The position numbers and the translations under genes are program-made. The notes under the pieces are model-generated. The model had not been told where the DNA came from, ran no database searches, and worked only from the letters and a program-made list of their open reading frames with translations. From contig NZ_JAPDFT010000006.1 of the NCBI RefSeq assembly GCF_025949665.1, positions 1 through 64,000 on the forward strand: 64,000 nt of DNA, in the 5' to 3' direction. The stretch comes from Chryseobacterium viscerum (GTDB lineage Bacteria > Bacteroidota > Bacteroidia > Flavobacteriales > Weeksellaceae). Of this stretch, positions 9,747-18,845 are shown in pieces. The stretch's first letter is position 1, and every line of letters starts with the position of its first letter.

Positions 9747-10539
9747 TTTTTACTTCTAATTCCACATTGAGTGCAAATGCATTCTCCTCTTCATCCGTAG
9801 CTATTATGGCGGCTTTGTATTTGTCTGGCGGTATTTTACTGATGTCGATGTAAAATGTTTTGGAGGTGTTAGGCAGCAGTCCCATTGTTAAACTGGAATA
9901 CGTTCCTATTTTTTCACCTGTTTTACGGTTATAAATTTCAATGGCTGCTGTAGGCTTGCAGTAAAGATTACCATTATTAGCTACAGCAATTTTCACAGTT
10001 TGCTTTCCTTCCTGTTTTTCTACTTTTACACTCTCAAACTTAAGGTCCGGTTTGGCCTTTTCTGTTTCAAAATCTGTAATAACCTGGATAGCGTATCGTA
10101 TAACAGAAGTGATGTTTACTCCCGGTTTATTGTCGCTGGGTTTGATATCTTCTACCGGCTCTACGATAATGACACTCCAATAGCTTCCTGGATCTCTGGT
10201 TTCATTGGGAACTGTAATCTCATAAAAGACCTCTGTCTTCTCCTTGCCTTTGAGAGTGACCAGATTGGTATTGAGTTTTATCCATTCTCCATTGGTCCGT
10301 TTATTTGTATGCAAAGCCGAATAATTGATCGTTCCGTCAGAATGATAAGCAAAGTCCTGTAAAAACAATTTTACACTTTGAGGATTATTGCTCGTGTTTT
10401 CAATGGCTACCTTTCCTTTGTAAACCTTTCCGTTTTCAATTTTGTAAGAATGCGTAAGTCCGTTGAGAATCACAATACCCGCATGTAAAAAGCTGAACTG
10501 CAAAATCAGGGTAATCAGGAAAAGGATACGCTTTATCAT
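9739..10539 (-). CDS. Periplasmic Ig-fold chaperone-like protein
   Basis: 266 residues: signal peptide ending LHAG, then two Ig-like domains (about 25-150 and 160-266). The first has the pattern seen in fimbrial chaperones and in the DUF916 domain of Gram-positive WxL operons: KGKVAIENTSNNPQSVKLFL, SDGTINYS, then VTLKGKEKTEVFYEITVP and a Gly-rich strand. The second (LKFESVKVEKQ, VANNGNLYCKP, LPNTSKTFYIDI) looks like a CARDB-type domain. It lies between a pilin-like gene and the usher-like barrel, the usual order of chaperone-usher loci. Its expected role is to hold subunits in the periplasm until the barrel exports them. Confidence 0.6.
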   Translation of the reverse strand: MIKRILFLITLILQFSFLHAGIVILNGLTHSYKIENGKVYKGKVAIENTSNNPQSVKLFLQDFAYHSDGTINYSALHTNKRTNGEWIKLNTNLVTLKGKEKTEVFYEITVPNETRDPGSYWSVIIVEPVEDIKPSDNKPGVNITSVIRYAIQVITDFETEKAKPDLKFESVKVEKQEGKQTVKIAVANNGNLYCKPTAAIEIYNRKTGEKIGTYSSLTMGLLPNTSKTFYIDISKIPPDKYKAAIIATDEEENAFALNVELEVKND

Positions 10540-10573
10540 GATGTAAAGTTTGGAGTTAAATCATTAGGTAATA

Positions 10574-10616
10574 CAAAAACAGGAAGAAACTGAATAACAA
10601 CTTCTTCTTGTTTTTG
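10574..10616 (-). terminator. Attenuator-like hairpin after the first subunit gene
   Basis: On the minus strand a 16-bp arm CAAAAACAAGAAGAAG pairs with a near-complement (one mismatch, one wobble) across an 11-nt loop, ending TGTTTTTG. It sits in the 105-nt gap between the first subunit gene and the chaperone gene. Partial termination here would make much more of the first subunit than of chaperone and barrel. Confidence 0.5.
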
Positions 10617-10644
10617 GGAAACAAAATAAAATTTTAATTAAATT

Positions 10645-11223
10645 CTAATTGTCTGATATCGTATAGGTAACGGTTGCTACAGTAGTTGCTGTTGCCTGTA
10701 AATCAGCATAAGCTGCTACCCCGCCAGGGCCGCTTCCTGCAGCAAGTGCATATGTAAGGTTGTGGCCATTATTGGCGCCATTACCTGTATAAGCACTTCC
10801 GATTCCCGAAATAATAGTCTGATCAGCTGCACTTAATGTCAACAGACCTGCAGATGTTCCTAATGTACCTGCTCCGGATCCGGTTGCAGCAGCAGCAGTT
10901 ACATGAAGATCAACTCCGGGAATGATAGCATTCATTTTTACACTTACATTACGGGTAGGGTCTGCAACAGATTTGATAGATGAATAATTAAGCCACAAAG
11001 TAGTGTTAGATGCTGCCGGGATGATAGGATTTCCTGCTTCTGTAGGAGCTGTAAAGCCAAGGGTAAGGTTTTTTGTGGCAGCTGGCTCAATATCTACCAA
11101 GGCAACTTCGGGAATAGAAATTGTGACTGTATGATTGTCTGTATTGGTATCCTGCGCGCTCAGATTGGCAGACAGAGAAAACGCAAATAAAGACATTGCA
11201 ATAGTTAAATTTAGTTTTTTCAT
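10645..11223 (-). CDS. Pilin-like secreted subunit, probable major subunit
   Basis: First gene of the five-gene operon; 192 residues. Signal peptide MKKLNLTIAMSLFAFSLSANLSAQ, then a mature N-terminus of alternating hydrophobics (HTVTISIPEVALVDIEP). The body is low in charge and almost free of Cys and aromatics, ending in VTYTISDN. Strong internal similarity to the subunit at 6478-7002. An opening gene with its own terminator-like hairpin downstream suggests it is the abundant subunit. The upstream region 11224-11345 is the likely promoter; GATTTTTG, one base off a -7 box, lies on the minus strand near 11254-11261. Confidence 0.65.
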   Translation of the reverse strand: MKKLNLTIAMSLFAFSLSANLSAQDTNTDNHTVTISIPEVALVDIEPAATKNLTLGFTAPTEAGNPIIPAASNTTLWLNYSSIKSVADPTRNVSVKMNAIIPGVDLHVTAAAATGSGAGTLGTSAGLLTLSAADQTIISGIGSAYTGNGANNGHNLTYALAAGSGPGGVAAYADLQATATTVATVTYTISDN

Positions 11224-11348
11224 GATGCGAATAATTAGTTAAGTGAATATAACAAAAATCAGTATATCGTAAAAAAAATATATAATAATTTTTATATTGA
11301 TGCTTATTTGCATTATGTAATGCATTATAATTAACAAATAACTCAAAA

Positions 11349-11377
11349 AAAACCTGCACAATTTTGTACAGGTTTTT
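11349..11377 (-). terminator. Terminator after phospholipase C
   Basis: AAACCTG (350-356 of 11 kb) pairs with CAGGTTT (11369-11375) and is followed on the minus strand by eight T. It ends the susC2-susD2-phospholipase transcript and separates it from the pilin-like operon. Confidence 0.7.
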
Positions 11378-11398
11378 ATCAGTGTTATAAGTCTTTTT

Positions 11399-13750
11399 TT
11401 AAGCCCAATGCGGATCAGAAACAGAAACTTTTCCGGTCTCTATTCTTCCGGCAAAGTGCCACAGATGATCATTTAACGTTAATTTCAAATCATACCAGCC
11501 TTTATATTTATCAAGATCAATAATGATTTTTTCTTCCGGTTTTTGTACAGAAATTGTTTTTTGATTTTTTCTGTAAAGATCTTCCAGGCTGATGGGGAAA
11601 TTTTTCTTTTTATGATTTCTGATGATCAGCTCCGCCTGATTTTTTGAGGACATATTTGTTAAAATCACCTCTATTTCCGCAGTTTTATTCCCCTTAAATT
11701 TCCTGAAAAAGCCATTGGGACCGAAAATTTCGTAATCATAAGCTCCGGAATGCACAGTATGGGATAGCATTTGCTTTGAATATAAGGCATATGAAAAATG
11801 ATAATCCTTATTGTTGAATTGAGTTCTGTCATAGATTAACAAGGGAACTCCATTTTCTTTTAAGTTAGCCATTTTAATCTGCTCCCCTTCTAAATTGACA
11901 TGGAAATGATACGGAAGCGGATTCGAGGGTTTCAAACCTCTTTCCTGAATCTCCAGTAAATTACCGTTAAGTTCATTTTCAGAATACCATTTCAGATCCG
12001 GAACAGGTTTGTTTTTAGCAGCATTAATGGTCTTTGCATAATCTTTTTGATTCAGATAATCCATCTCTGGAGCCTTTACACTGGAAGAATTGAAAGCGGA
12101 TGTAAGATCACCACACACAGCTCTTCTCCAGTCACTGATGTTATCAACATGAACATTCTTGCTGAATTTTTTCATGATGAATTTCTCAAGAAACTGCAGG
12201 ACGGAAGTATGATCCGATACCTCAGAATTTACAAAACCTCCTTTGGTCCAAGGGGAAGCGATGATCATCGGAACTCGGTAGCCCAGCCCAACGGTTCCTT
12301 CAATTTTTTCATAATTTTTTAAAGAAGGATCAGACATGTATTCCTGGGATTGATCTACATATTCCGCACCTTCTTTTCCGTTCATATCAACGGGCTGACT
12401 AGGATTCACCGGCGGGGCAAAAGGCAGAACATGATCAAAATATCCGTCATTTTCATCATAATTGATGATAAATATTGTTTTTTTCCAGGTTTCAGGATCT
12501 TTGGTCAGAATATTCAATACCTCAGAAATATACCAGGCTCCGTACCATGGTGATCCCGGATGGTCTGAGAAATGCTCAGGAGCTACAAGCCACGAAACCA
12601 GCGGAAGTTTTTTCTCTTCAACATCTTTTCGGAACTGGAACAGGACATCACCTTCCGGAACAACCAGTCTTTCTCCGTTGTCATCCTTTCCGATTTCCAG
12701 TTTCCAGTAATCCGGATCATTTACATTGATAGTGAAGGCTTTTTCGTGAAGGTTCTTTTCCTCTTTTGAAAGTTTTGAATAATTATCAGGATGATATTTC
12801 ACCTGATCTTCCTGAACTTCTGCGAGCATAATTTCCAGCCTTTCTTTCTGCTTAGGATTTTTTTCAATTTCCTGTTTCAGATATGCTATGATATTAGGAA
12901 TATTCTGATAATAGCCTTTTGAAAATTTAACGTTGAATTTTGAAAACCACTCAATAGGATTATCAGTAAAATTACTTAACCACGCTTCCTGTTCTCCGGA
13001 CATCCCTTTTGGAAGACTGATTTCATTCTGATAAATCCTCCATGAAACATTCTGCTGTTCTAAAATTTCCGGAAAACTTTTCCATTTTGCCTGTCTCGCT
13101 TTATCATAATCAATGTTCTCATTCACAACATTGGCCTTTACTTTTCCGTTTTGCTGTTCCCTCAAGGTTCCGGACCAAAGGAATAATCTGTTGGGAGTAG
13201 TCCCGGTAAGTGAAGAGCAGAAATACTGATCGAATATGGTGAACGCATCTGCCAGCTGATAATAAAACGGAAGGTCTTCACGGTTATAATATCCTAATGT
13301 AAGCGGAATATTTTTATAATCTTTATTTCCTGAAGCTTTAGCCTGAAGCCATTGGTCATATTTTCCTTTGTTCAGTGCTTTTTGCTGATCTGCCCATGAA
13401 TGAGGCAGTGAGCTCATCCAGGTTGATTTTGTATTTCTTAAATCCAGTCGGGCAGGAGATGCATATTTTCCTTCATCATTCTTTTGAAAGAAAACAGAAT
13501 GTCCATCCTGTTTTACAAAAGCTCTTTTATCTAAAAAGCCTCTCACTCCTTTGAGTGCACCAAAAGCATGATCAAATGAGCGGTTCTCCTGCATCAGGAT
13601 TACCACATGCTCTGCATCATAAAATGTAGACTGGGCAGCCGGATCAATGGCCAGAGCTTTTAAAATGGAAGGATGCAGAACACCTGATGTCCCTAATCCA
13701 GCTAATAAAAGACTTGATTTCTCTAAAAATTCTCTTCTGTTCATGTTCAA
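11399..13750 (-). CDS. Phosphocholine-type phospholipase C, Tat-exported
   Basis: 783-residue enzyme of the phosphoesterase family that includes non-hemolytic phospholipase C and acid phosphatase AcpA. It should cleave phosphatidylcholine-type lipids to diacylglycerol and phosphorylated head group. Tat signal: NRREFLEKSSLLLAG (residues 4-18). Catalytic-site signature HVVILMQENRSFDHAFG (48-64), metal-site region NYDENDGYFDHV, and SDHTSVLQFLEKF further on. The C-terminal 200 residues look like two beta domains typical of this family (DUF756). It is the third gene of a run with susC2 and susD2, 78 nt after susD2. The gap holds a hairpin with no clear T-run in this direction. A start at Met3 is equally possible. 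Exact head-group preference cannot be read. Confidence 0.85.
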   Translation of the reverse strand: MNMNRREFLEKSSLLLAGLGTSGVLHPSILKALAIDPAAQSTFYDAEHVVILMQENRSFDHAFGALKGVRGFLDKRAFVKQDGHSVFFQKNDEGKYASPARLDLRNTKSTWMSSLPHSWADQQKALNKGKYDQWLQAKASGNKDYKNIPLTLGYYNREDLPFYYQLADAFTIFDQYFCSSLTGTTPNRLFLWSGTLREQQNGKVKANVVNENIDYDKARQAKWKSFPEILEQQNVSWRIYQNEISLPKGMSGEQEAWLSNFTDNPIEWFSKFNVKFSKGYYQNIPNIIAYLKQEIEKNPKQKERLEIMLAEVQEDQVKYHPDNYSKLSKEEKNLHEKAFTINVNDPDYWKLEIGKDDNGERLVVPEGDVLFQFRKDVEEKKLPLVSWLVAPEHFSDHPGSPWYGAWYISEVLNILTKDPETWKKTIFIINYDENDGYFDHVLPFAPPVNPSQPVDMNGKEGAEYVDQSQEYMSDPSLKNYEKIEGTVGLGYRVPMIIASPWTKGGFVNSEVSDHTSVLQFLEKFIMKKFSKNVHVDNISDWRRAVCGDLTSAFNSSSVKAPEMDYLNQKDYAKTINAAKNKPVPDLKWYSENELNGNLLEIQERGLKPSNPLPYHFHVNLEGEQIKMANLKENGVPLLIYDRTQFNNKDYHFSYALYSKQMLSHTVHSGAYDYEIFGPNGFFRKFKGNKTAEIEVILTNMSSKNQAELIIRNHKKKNFPISLEDLYRKNQKTISVQKPEEKIIIDLDKYKGWYDLKLTLNDHLWHFAGRIETGKVSVSDPHWA

Positions 13751-13828
13751 TCGTAATAAGAAAGAAACCGCAAGTTAATAGGATTTTCCTGCGATTTCTT
13801 TGTTTTTTATATAAAAATAATCAGATTT

Positions 13829-15349
13829 CTATTGTAACCACCAAGGTTTGGAGTTAATATTGTCATTTCCTCCATACTGAGCAGCCAAAGCTGCTTTTAA
13901 ATTATTACTGTTATAGCTGTATTCCGATTGCGGATACCTGAATCTGAAAGGAGCTGGAACTCCGGTTTTCAGAGGATAATTTGGATATCCAGTTCTTAAA
14001 TAATCATAATAAGAAGTCCATTGTGCCTGATGAAACATTGTCATGTACTTTTGAGTCATGATTTTTTCCAGCTGTGTCTGTAAAGGATCAGCATTATTGT
14101 AGACAACCAAAGGCGTTGCCAGATACTGATTCACATCAAATCCTGAGAAATATTGTCCCTGATTTTTTACATAGGTCTGATAAAAACTGAAACTTGCCTT
14201 GATCGCATTATCATAATGGGTTTTTGCAGATCCGGAAATCCAGCCTCTTGCAGCAGCTTCGGCAAGGATAAACTCAAGTTCTGAGTAGCTCAACACAGAA
14301 GCAGGCTCATTGGTAGGATCTTTATAAAAACGGTCGTTTACTTTAGAGATGTTTTTTGCTGTGATCAATGCTGCATTGTCAGAATAAGGTGAGGTCGGGT
14401 TTCCTCCGTTATAGGCTGTAAAATCTGTGATGGCTTTTCCTGCTTCCTTAGCTCCGGTAGTTTGTGCTGCAAAAGTAAAAAGACGTGGATCATGTCTGTC
14501 TTTGAACATGTTGATGAAATAATCTGCCATATACAAACTTGAACCATATCCGCTGTTGTTAAACATTGTGTATCTGCTGTCTGCAGCATCGGCAAACTTA
14601 AGCTCACCATTGTCTGCAATAGAAGTCATTAAAGACTGGCTTCCTGCGATAGAAGCAAATTCTGTAGCAATATTGTAACTTCCTACTGTGGTTTTCTTAG
14701 ATAAAGTGATCAGAATTTTCAGACGGAAAGAATTGATCAGCTTTTTCCACTTCAAAGCATCTCCGTTGTACACAATGTCACCTTCAATTTTGTCATTGGT
14801 ATTAATAAGATCATTTGCTTCTTTCAGTTCTGATAAAATTCCGGACATTACCACTTCCTGTGTATCATATTTAGGCTGGGTAATCCCGGATTCACCTTTT
14901 GCTGCTTCAGAATACGGAGCACTTCCTACCTTTAAGCTGATATTGAAGAAATGATACGCTCTTAAAAACTTTCCAATGGCAAGATAATTTTTATTTCCTC
15001 TTTTCTCTGCTTCCTGCATCATTTTTCCTGTATTCAGGAGTCCTTTTGTATATACTTCAAAAGAGGCGTCATTCCATTTCATATATTGATAAGCATTCTC
15101 ACCATCAGTACCAATCATCATTCTTGAAGCATACATATTATCACCGTTTACCTGGAATGTGTATTTTTCTACGTAAGTCAGAAGGTTTTTAGGATCTATG
15201 CTGGCCTGGTCATTAGGGTTCTCATTGATGGTGTCAAGACTGGTTTCGCATGAAGCCAATGTCAGAAGTCCTGCCGCAAATATAGACTTCATCAGCCATC
15301 TTGCTGCCTTACCTTTTTGTCCCTTCGCGTTATTGATATTATTTTTCAT
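13829..15349 (-). CDS. SusD/RagB-like lipoprotein (pair 2)
   Basis: 506-residue partner of SusC2, starting 18 nt after it. Export segment near residues 17-34 ends LTLASCETS, a lipobox with Cys34. It contains NENPNDQASIDPKNLLTYVEKYTF, MSGILSELKEANDLI, and near the end IMTQKYMTMFHQAQWTSYYDYLRTGYP, typical of the SusD-like_2 family. The unusually long N-region before the hydrophobic stretch suggests a later start might be used, but no Met is better placed. Substrate is probably linked to the phospholipase encoded next. Confidence 0.85.
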   Translation of the reverse strand: MKNNINNAKGQKGKAARWLMKSIFAAGLLTLASCETSLDTINENPNDQASIDPKNLLTYVEKYTFQVNGDNMYASRMMIGTDGENAYQYMKWNDASFEVYTKGLLNTGKMMQEAEKRGNKNYLAIGKFLRAYHFFNISLKVGSAPYSEAAKGESGITQPKYDTQEVVMSGILSELKEANDLINTNDKIEGDIVYNGDALKWKKLINSFRLKILITLSKKTTVGSYNIATEFASIAGSQSLMTSIADNGELKFADAADSRYTMFNNSGYGSSLYMADYFINMFKDRHDPRLFTFAAQTTGAKEAGKAITDFTAYNGGNPTSPYSDNAALITAKNISKVNDRFYKDPTNEPASVLSYSELEFILAEAAARGWISGSAKTHYDNAIKASFSFYQTYVKNQGQYFSGFDVNQYLATPLVVYNNADPLQTQLEKIMTQKYMTMFHQAQWTSYYDYLRTGYPNYPLKTGVPAPFRFRYPQSEYSYNSNNLKAALAAQYGGNDNINSKPWWLQ

Positions 15350-15367
15350 TGTTGACGTACTTTTTAG

Positions 15368-18300
15368 TTAAAACTTAAGATTAAATCCGATTCCGAACCA
15401 TCTGCTTGACGGATCCTGGATATCATTAGCGATATCTCCACTTCTTCCTGATCTGATCTGGAAATCAGGATCGGAGTAAAGGTTCTTTGATTTTTTCCAC
15501 ATAGCTAAGTTGTAGGCAGAAATATTGGCGGTGAAACCTTTCACCATACCTTTTGGATTAAGCAGATATGAGAAATCATATTCCAATACTACAGATCTCA
15601 GCTTGATGAAAGTTCTGTCGAAAACATTGGCAAACTCTTCACTTTCATCCTGCGTTACCCTTGCCTGGTATGGATAATTCTGTGCCCAGTCCTGGAAGCT
15701 GATTGCTTTGGTGTGTGGAGTATAAAGACCAGTAGAAGGATTGTAGTTGACCCCATCCGGTACAAAATAATACGTTCCCGGATTAGCATATTCAAGATCT
15801 CTGTACGCTACAGAATTAGGATGTTTTCCTCCCCACCACATTTTTTCAACAACCTGCGACCTCATCACACCTCCGATGCTTCCATCGATTCCAATGTTTA
15901 AAGAGAATTTTTTGTATTTAAAAGTATTGTTGAAACCGAAAGTCCAGTCCGGATTGAAATGTCCTAAATTACTTGGCGTGTTGGCTCTTGTTGGCATTCC
16001 TGAATTGGCATCAAGAATTACTTTTCCGTCCGGAGATTTTTGCCATGTGTAGTCATAATAGCTGTCCATTCTTTCACCCAACTTAATGTTTTGATAGTTG
16101 GGCATATTATCATAAATGGAAGTCAGTTTTTGTTCATAAGTACTCCAGTTGATCAAAGTTTTCCAACTGAAATCGGCCGTTTTTACCGGAACCAAACCAA
16201 GAGAAACTTCAAATCCTTTGGTGGTATATTCATTTCCGTTGACATATTGTGAAGTGAAACCTGATGATTCTGCCGCTGGAAACTGAAGAATATTATTATA
16301 ATCAAGTGTTCTGAAATAAGTAGCATCTAAAGTAATCCTGTTGTTAAGGAAACCGGCACTTAATCCCAGCTCGTAAGATTTTGTCTGCTCAGGTTTCAGC
16401 GAGTTTTCTACATTCAGAGTGGTTGGATAATAATACGTAGGATTTCCGTTGAAAGTAATTCCCTGGTTATTCAGATAATAATTTCTGATAGAATAGGGCT
16501 GGAAGTCATATGCCACTTTTGCCCATGAAGCAGAAAGTTTCAGCATATTGATAGACTCCGGTAATTTTACCAGGTTGGAAATAACAGCACTGATGGAGGC
16601 AGAAGGGTAGAAGTAAGACCTGTTGGCTTTAGGAAGCGTAGAAGACCAGTCATTACGCCCTGAAATATTGATGAAGAAAGCATTGTACAATCCAATGTCA
16701 ATCGTGGAATAAGCACTATAGATCAACTTTTCCTTCAGATAGGTGTAATTTTTAAGTGCTCCGATAGAGTTTTCAAATGTGTACACTTCAGGGACTCTCA
16801 GTCCGTCTGTAGATCTTTCGTTGTTATTGTTTTTGAAATAAAAAGCTGAACCTCCGGCATTGATTGTGAAATCAAAGTTTTCAGATATCTTTTTCTTGTA
16901 AGTAGCCAGAACATCATAGTTAAGATTCCATGTTTTATTATCTTTCAGAATATACCCCCCACTTCTTGGTGCACTGTAATTGAAATAAGAATAAGGACTT
17001 AATATTTCCGTTTTGCTGTGGTTTTCCACAAGGGATATTTTCCCTTTTACCGAAAGATCCTGGGTAGCCTTATATTCTAATCCTGTCTGTGCATTGATGA
17101 TATTGGTTCTGTTCTGATTTTTATAATACTCAGCTCCGAACCATGGGTTATTGTACCAGGCATAGTTCCAGTTGGCCTGCGCTCTTCCTTCCTGTCCGGG
17201 AATCCACATATGATTTTTCAGTGCCTTTCCGTCTACATCACCTCCCATCCAGATCAGGATGGTATACATGTGTCCGCTTGGGTTGTAATCGTAGTTAGGA
17301 ATATTAGGTGTAAAAGCCTGATTGAAATTAAATTTTGTATTAAAGATTAATTTATCTCCCAGATGGTTTTCAGAAGAAAAATTGAGCCCATATTTTTGAA
17401 GATAAGAATTCGGAACTCTGTCATCATAATTCATGAAATTTCCGGAGAATCTGTATATATCTTTATTATCTCTGTAGCTGATCGCAAAATTATTATTATT
17501 GATCACTGCAGGCTTTAAGAACGTGCTTAAGTTATCGTGGTATTTCCAGTCAATCGGAACTCTTTCATATCTTGATTTATTATCATATTGAGTCCCGGTC
17601 ACTGCTCCATACCATGGAACTACCTGCCCTGTTACTTTATCTCTGATAGGGCTGTTCCATTGGGCAATCTGTAAACCCGGGACAAATTTTGGTCCCCAGA
17701 TCATATCCCCGTCATTCACACCGCCATCGGCTCCATCCCAGAATTCATATTTTCCGTGAGATCCGTTTCCGTATTCAGTCTGTGTTTTCGGAAGATTGGT
17801 AAATCCTGCCGTAATCATGGTGTTCTGAGAAAACTCTACGGAGAACCCTTTCTTCTTAGCTGATTTTGTCGTAATCAGAACAGCTCCGTAACGGCCTCTG
17901 GAGCCATACAGTGCAGAAGCGGTGGCACCTTTCAGTACGTTGATGTTCTCAATATTGTTTGGATCTAAATTCTGGAAAACTTCTTTTTCTACAATCACTC
18001 CGTCAATTACAAAAACAACATTGGAATTTCCTCTAAGAGTAAACTGCGGTGCCTGCTGCATTCCTGTTGGATTGGAAACATTCAGACCGGCAACCTGTCC
18101 TGAGAATAAATTACCAATACTCGGTGTAGTGATGGTTTCAAACTGTTTCGTTCCCACTTCCTGAGTAGAATAGCCGATTTTTTCTTTCTTCTTGGCAATA
18201 CCTAATGCGGTAATGACAACGCCTTCAATCTGCTTTTCGTTTGGTTTTTTTAAGACAACGGAATACTGTTTTTTTGAAGAAACCTCAACGGTATAAACAG

Positions 18301-18526
18301 AAAAATCAGGAGCAAAAAACTCAAGAATGTCTTTCGGGTTTGCAGAAATGGTAAAATTACCATTTTCATCTGTAGTAGCAGTCTTTCCTGTATTTTTGTC
18401 AGTGATGTTTACACCGGAAACACTAGAACCGTTTTCTGATTTTACATTTCCGGAAATATTGATTTCCTGTGCGGAAAAATATAGAGGAAGTAAAAAAACG
18501 GCAAAAGTAGCTAGAGTCTTCTTCAT
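15368..18526 (-). CDS. SusC-like TonB-dependent receptor (pair 2)
   Basis: 1052 residues from ATG 18524-18526. Signal peptide ends YFSAQ; carboxypeptidase-regulatory-like domain (about 22-100, NISGNVKSENGSSVSGVNI, TDENGNFTI); TonB-box region EGVVITALGIAKKKEKIGYS; plug with LRGNSNVVFVIDGV and VLKGATASALYGSRGR; barrel to a final aromatic GIGFNLKF. A TTG five codons upstream lies within the -7 box and is not a start. First gene of susC2-susD2-phospholipase C. Confidence 0.9.
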   Translation of the reverse strand: MKKTLATFAVFLLPLYFSAQEINISGNVKSENGSSVSGVNITDKNTGKTATTDENGNFTISANPKDILEFFAPDFSVYTVEVSSKKQYSVVLKKPNEKQIEGVVITALGIAKKKEKIGYSTQEVGTKQFETITTPSIGNLFSGQVAGLNVSNPTGMQQAPQFTLRGNSNVVFVIDGVIVEKEVFQNLDPNNIENINVLKGATASALYGSRGRYGAVLITTKSAKKKGFSVEFSQNTMITAGFTNLPKTQTEYGNGSHGKYEFWDGADGGVNDGDMIWGPKFVPGLQIAQWNSPIRDKVTGQVVPWYGAVTGTQYDNKSRYERVPIDWKYHDNLSTFLKPAVINNNNFAISYRDNKDIYRFSGNFMNYDDRVPNSYLQKYGLNFSSENHLGDKLIFNTKFNFNQAFTPNIPNYDYNPSGHMYTILIWMGGDVDGKALKNHMWIPGQEGRAQANWNYAWYNNPWFGAEYYKNQNRTNIINAQTGLEYKATQDLSVKGKISLVENHSKTEILSPYSYFNYSAPRSGGYILKDNKTWNLNYDVLATYKKKISENFDFTINAGGSAFYFKNNNNERSTDGLRVPEVYTFENSIGALKNYTYLKEKLIYSAYSTIDIGLYNAFFINISGRNDWSSTLPKANRSYFYPSASISAVISNLVKLPESINMLKLSASWAKVAYDFQPYSIRNYYLNNQGITFNGNPTYYYPTTLNVENSLKPEQTKSYELGLSAGFLNNRITLDATYFRTLDYNNILQFPAAESSGFTSQYVNGNEYTTKGFEVSLGLVPVKTADFSWKTLINWSTYEQKLTSIYDNMPNYQNIKLGERMDSYYDYTWQKSPDGKVILDANSGMPTRANTPSNLGHFNPDWTFGFNNTFKYKKFSLNIGIDGSIGGVMRSQVVEKMWWGGKHPNSVAYRDLEYANPGTYYFVPDGVNYNPSTGLYTPHTKAISFQDWAQNYPYQARVTQDESEEFANVFDRTFIKLRSVVLEYDFSYLLNPKGMVKGFTANISAYNLAMWKKSKNLYSDPDFQIRSGRSGDIANDIQDPSSRWFGIGFNLKF

Positions 18527-18538
18527 TTTTTTTGAAGG

Positions 18539-18546
18539 CAAATTTA
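18539..18546 (-). promoter_or_regulatory. -7 box upstream of susC2
   Basis: TAAATTTG on the minus strand matches the Bacteroidota -7 consensus TAnnTTTG exactly, 12 nt before ATG 18526. No clear -33 TTG is visible at the usual 17-23 nt distance. It overlaps an in-frame TTG, which argues against that codon as a start. Confidence 0.5.
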
Positions 18547-18845
18547 GTAGAGCACTGTTACCAGTATTTTAATGAAGTATTAAAATAAAAATACGATTTT
18601 AATATTTTTTAACAAGAAGAATTAATAGAAAGGTAAAGTGGGAAATGTCCTTTGTATAGGAACTTTTGCTTTATTATATAGATATTATTATAAGGTAGGA
18701 AGCTGGAAGAAGGAGGCTGGAAGTTACCTTTGTGTTATAAGATTTTAGGTATTTAATATAAATTATTTCTATAAAATAATAGGATAGTAAAACTAGGACA
18801 TCAATAATTTTGACCTTCCAGCTTCCCTCTTCCTTTCTTTTATCC
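18547..18845. repeat. Intergenic inverted repeat of GGAAGCTGGAAG
   Basis: A 300-nt gap with no gene. GGAAGCTGGAAG at 18698-18709, a degenerate second copy (GGAGGCTGGAAG, 18712-18723), and the exact inverse CTTCCAGCTTCC at 18815-18826 frame an AT-rich 100-nt core. A related word (CATCCAGCTTCAATCTTCC) occurs at 29688-29706. This looks like a dispersed non-coding repeat. Confidence 0.55.

Noticed and set aside
9739..10539. True WxL-system protein
   Set aside because: Similarity to DUF916 is only in pattern; no WxL cell-wall protein or Gram-positive context is present.
18527..18541. TTG start five codons upstream of susC2 and similar TTG starts at 21718, 43660, 48279 and 51517
   Set aside because: Each TTG lies within the -33 or -7 element of the promoter, so it would not be on the transcript; the next ATG opens a proper signal peptide or domain.
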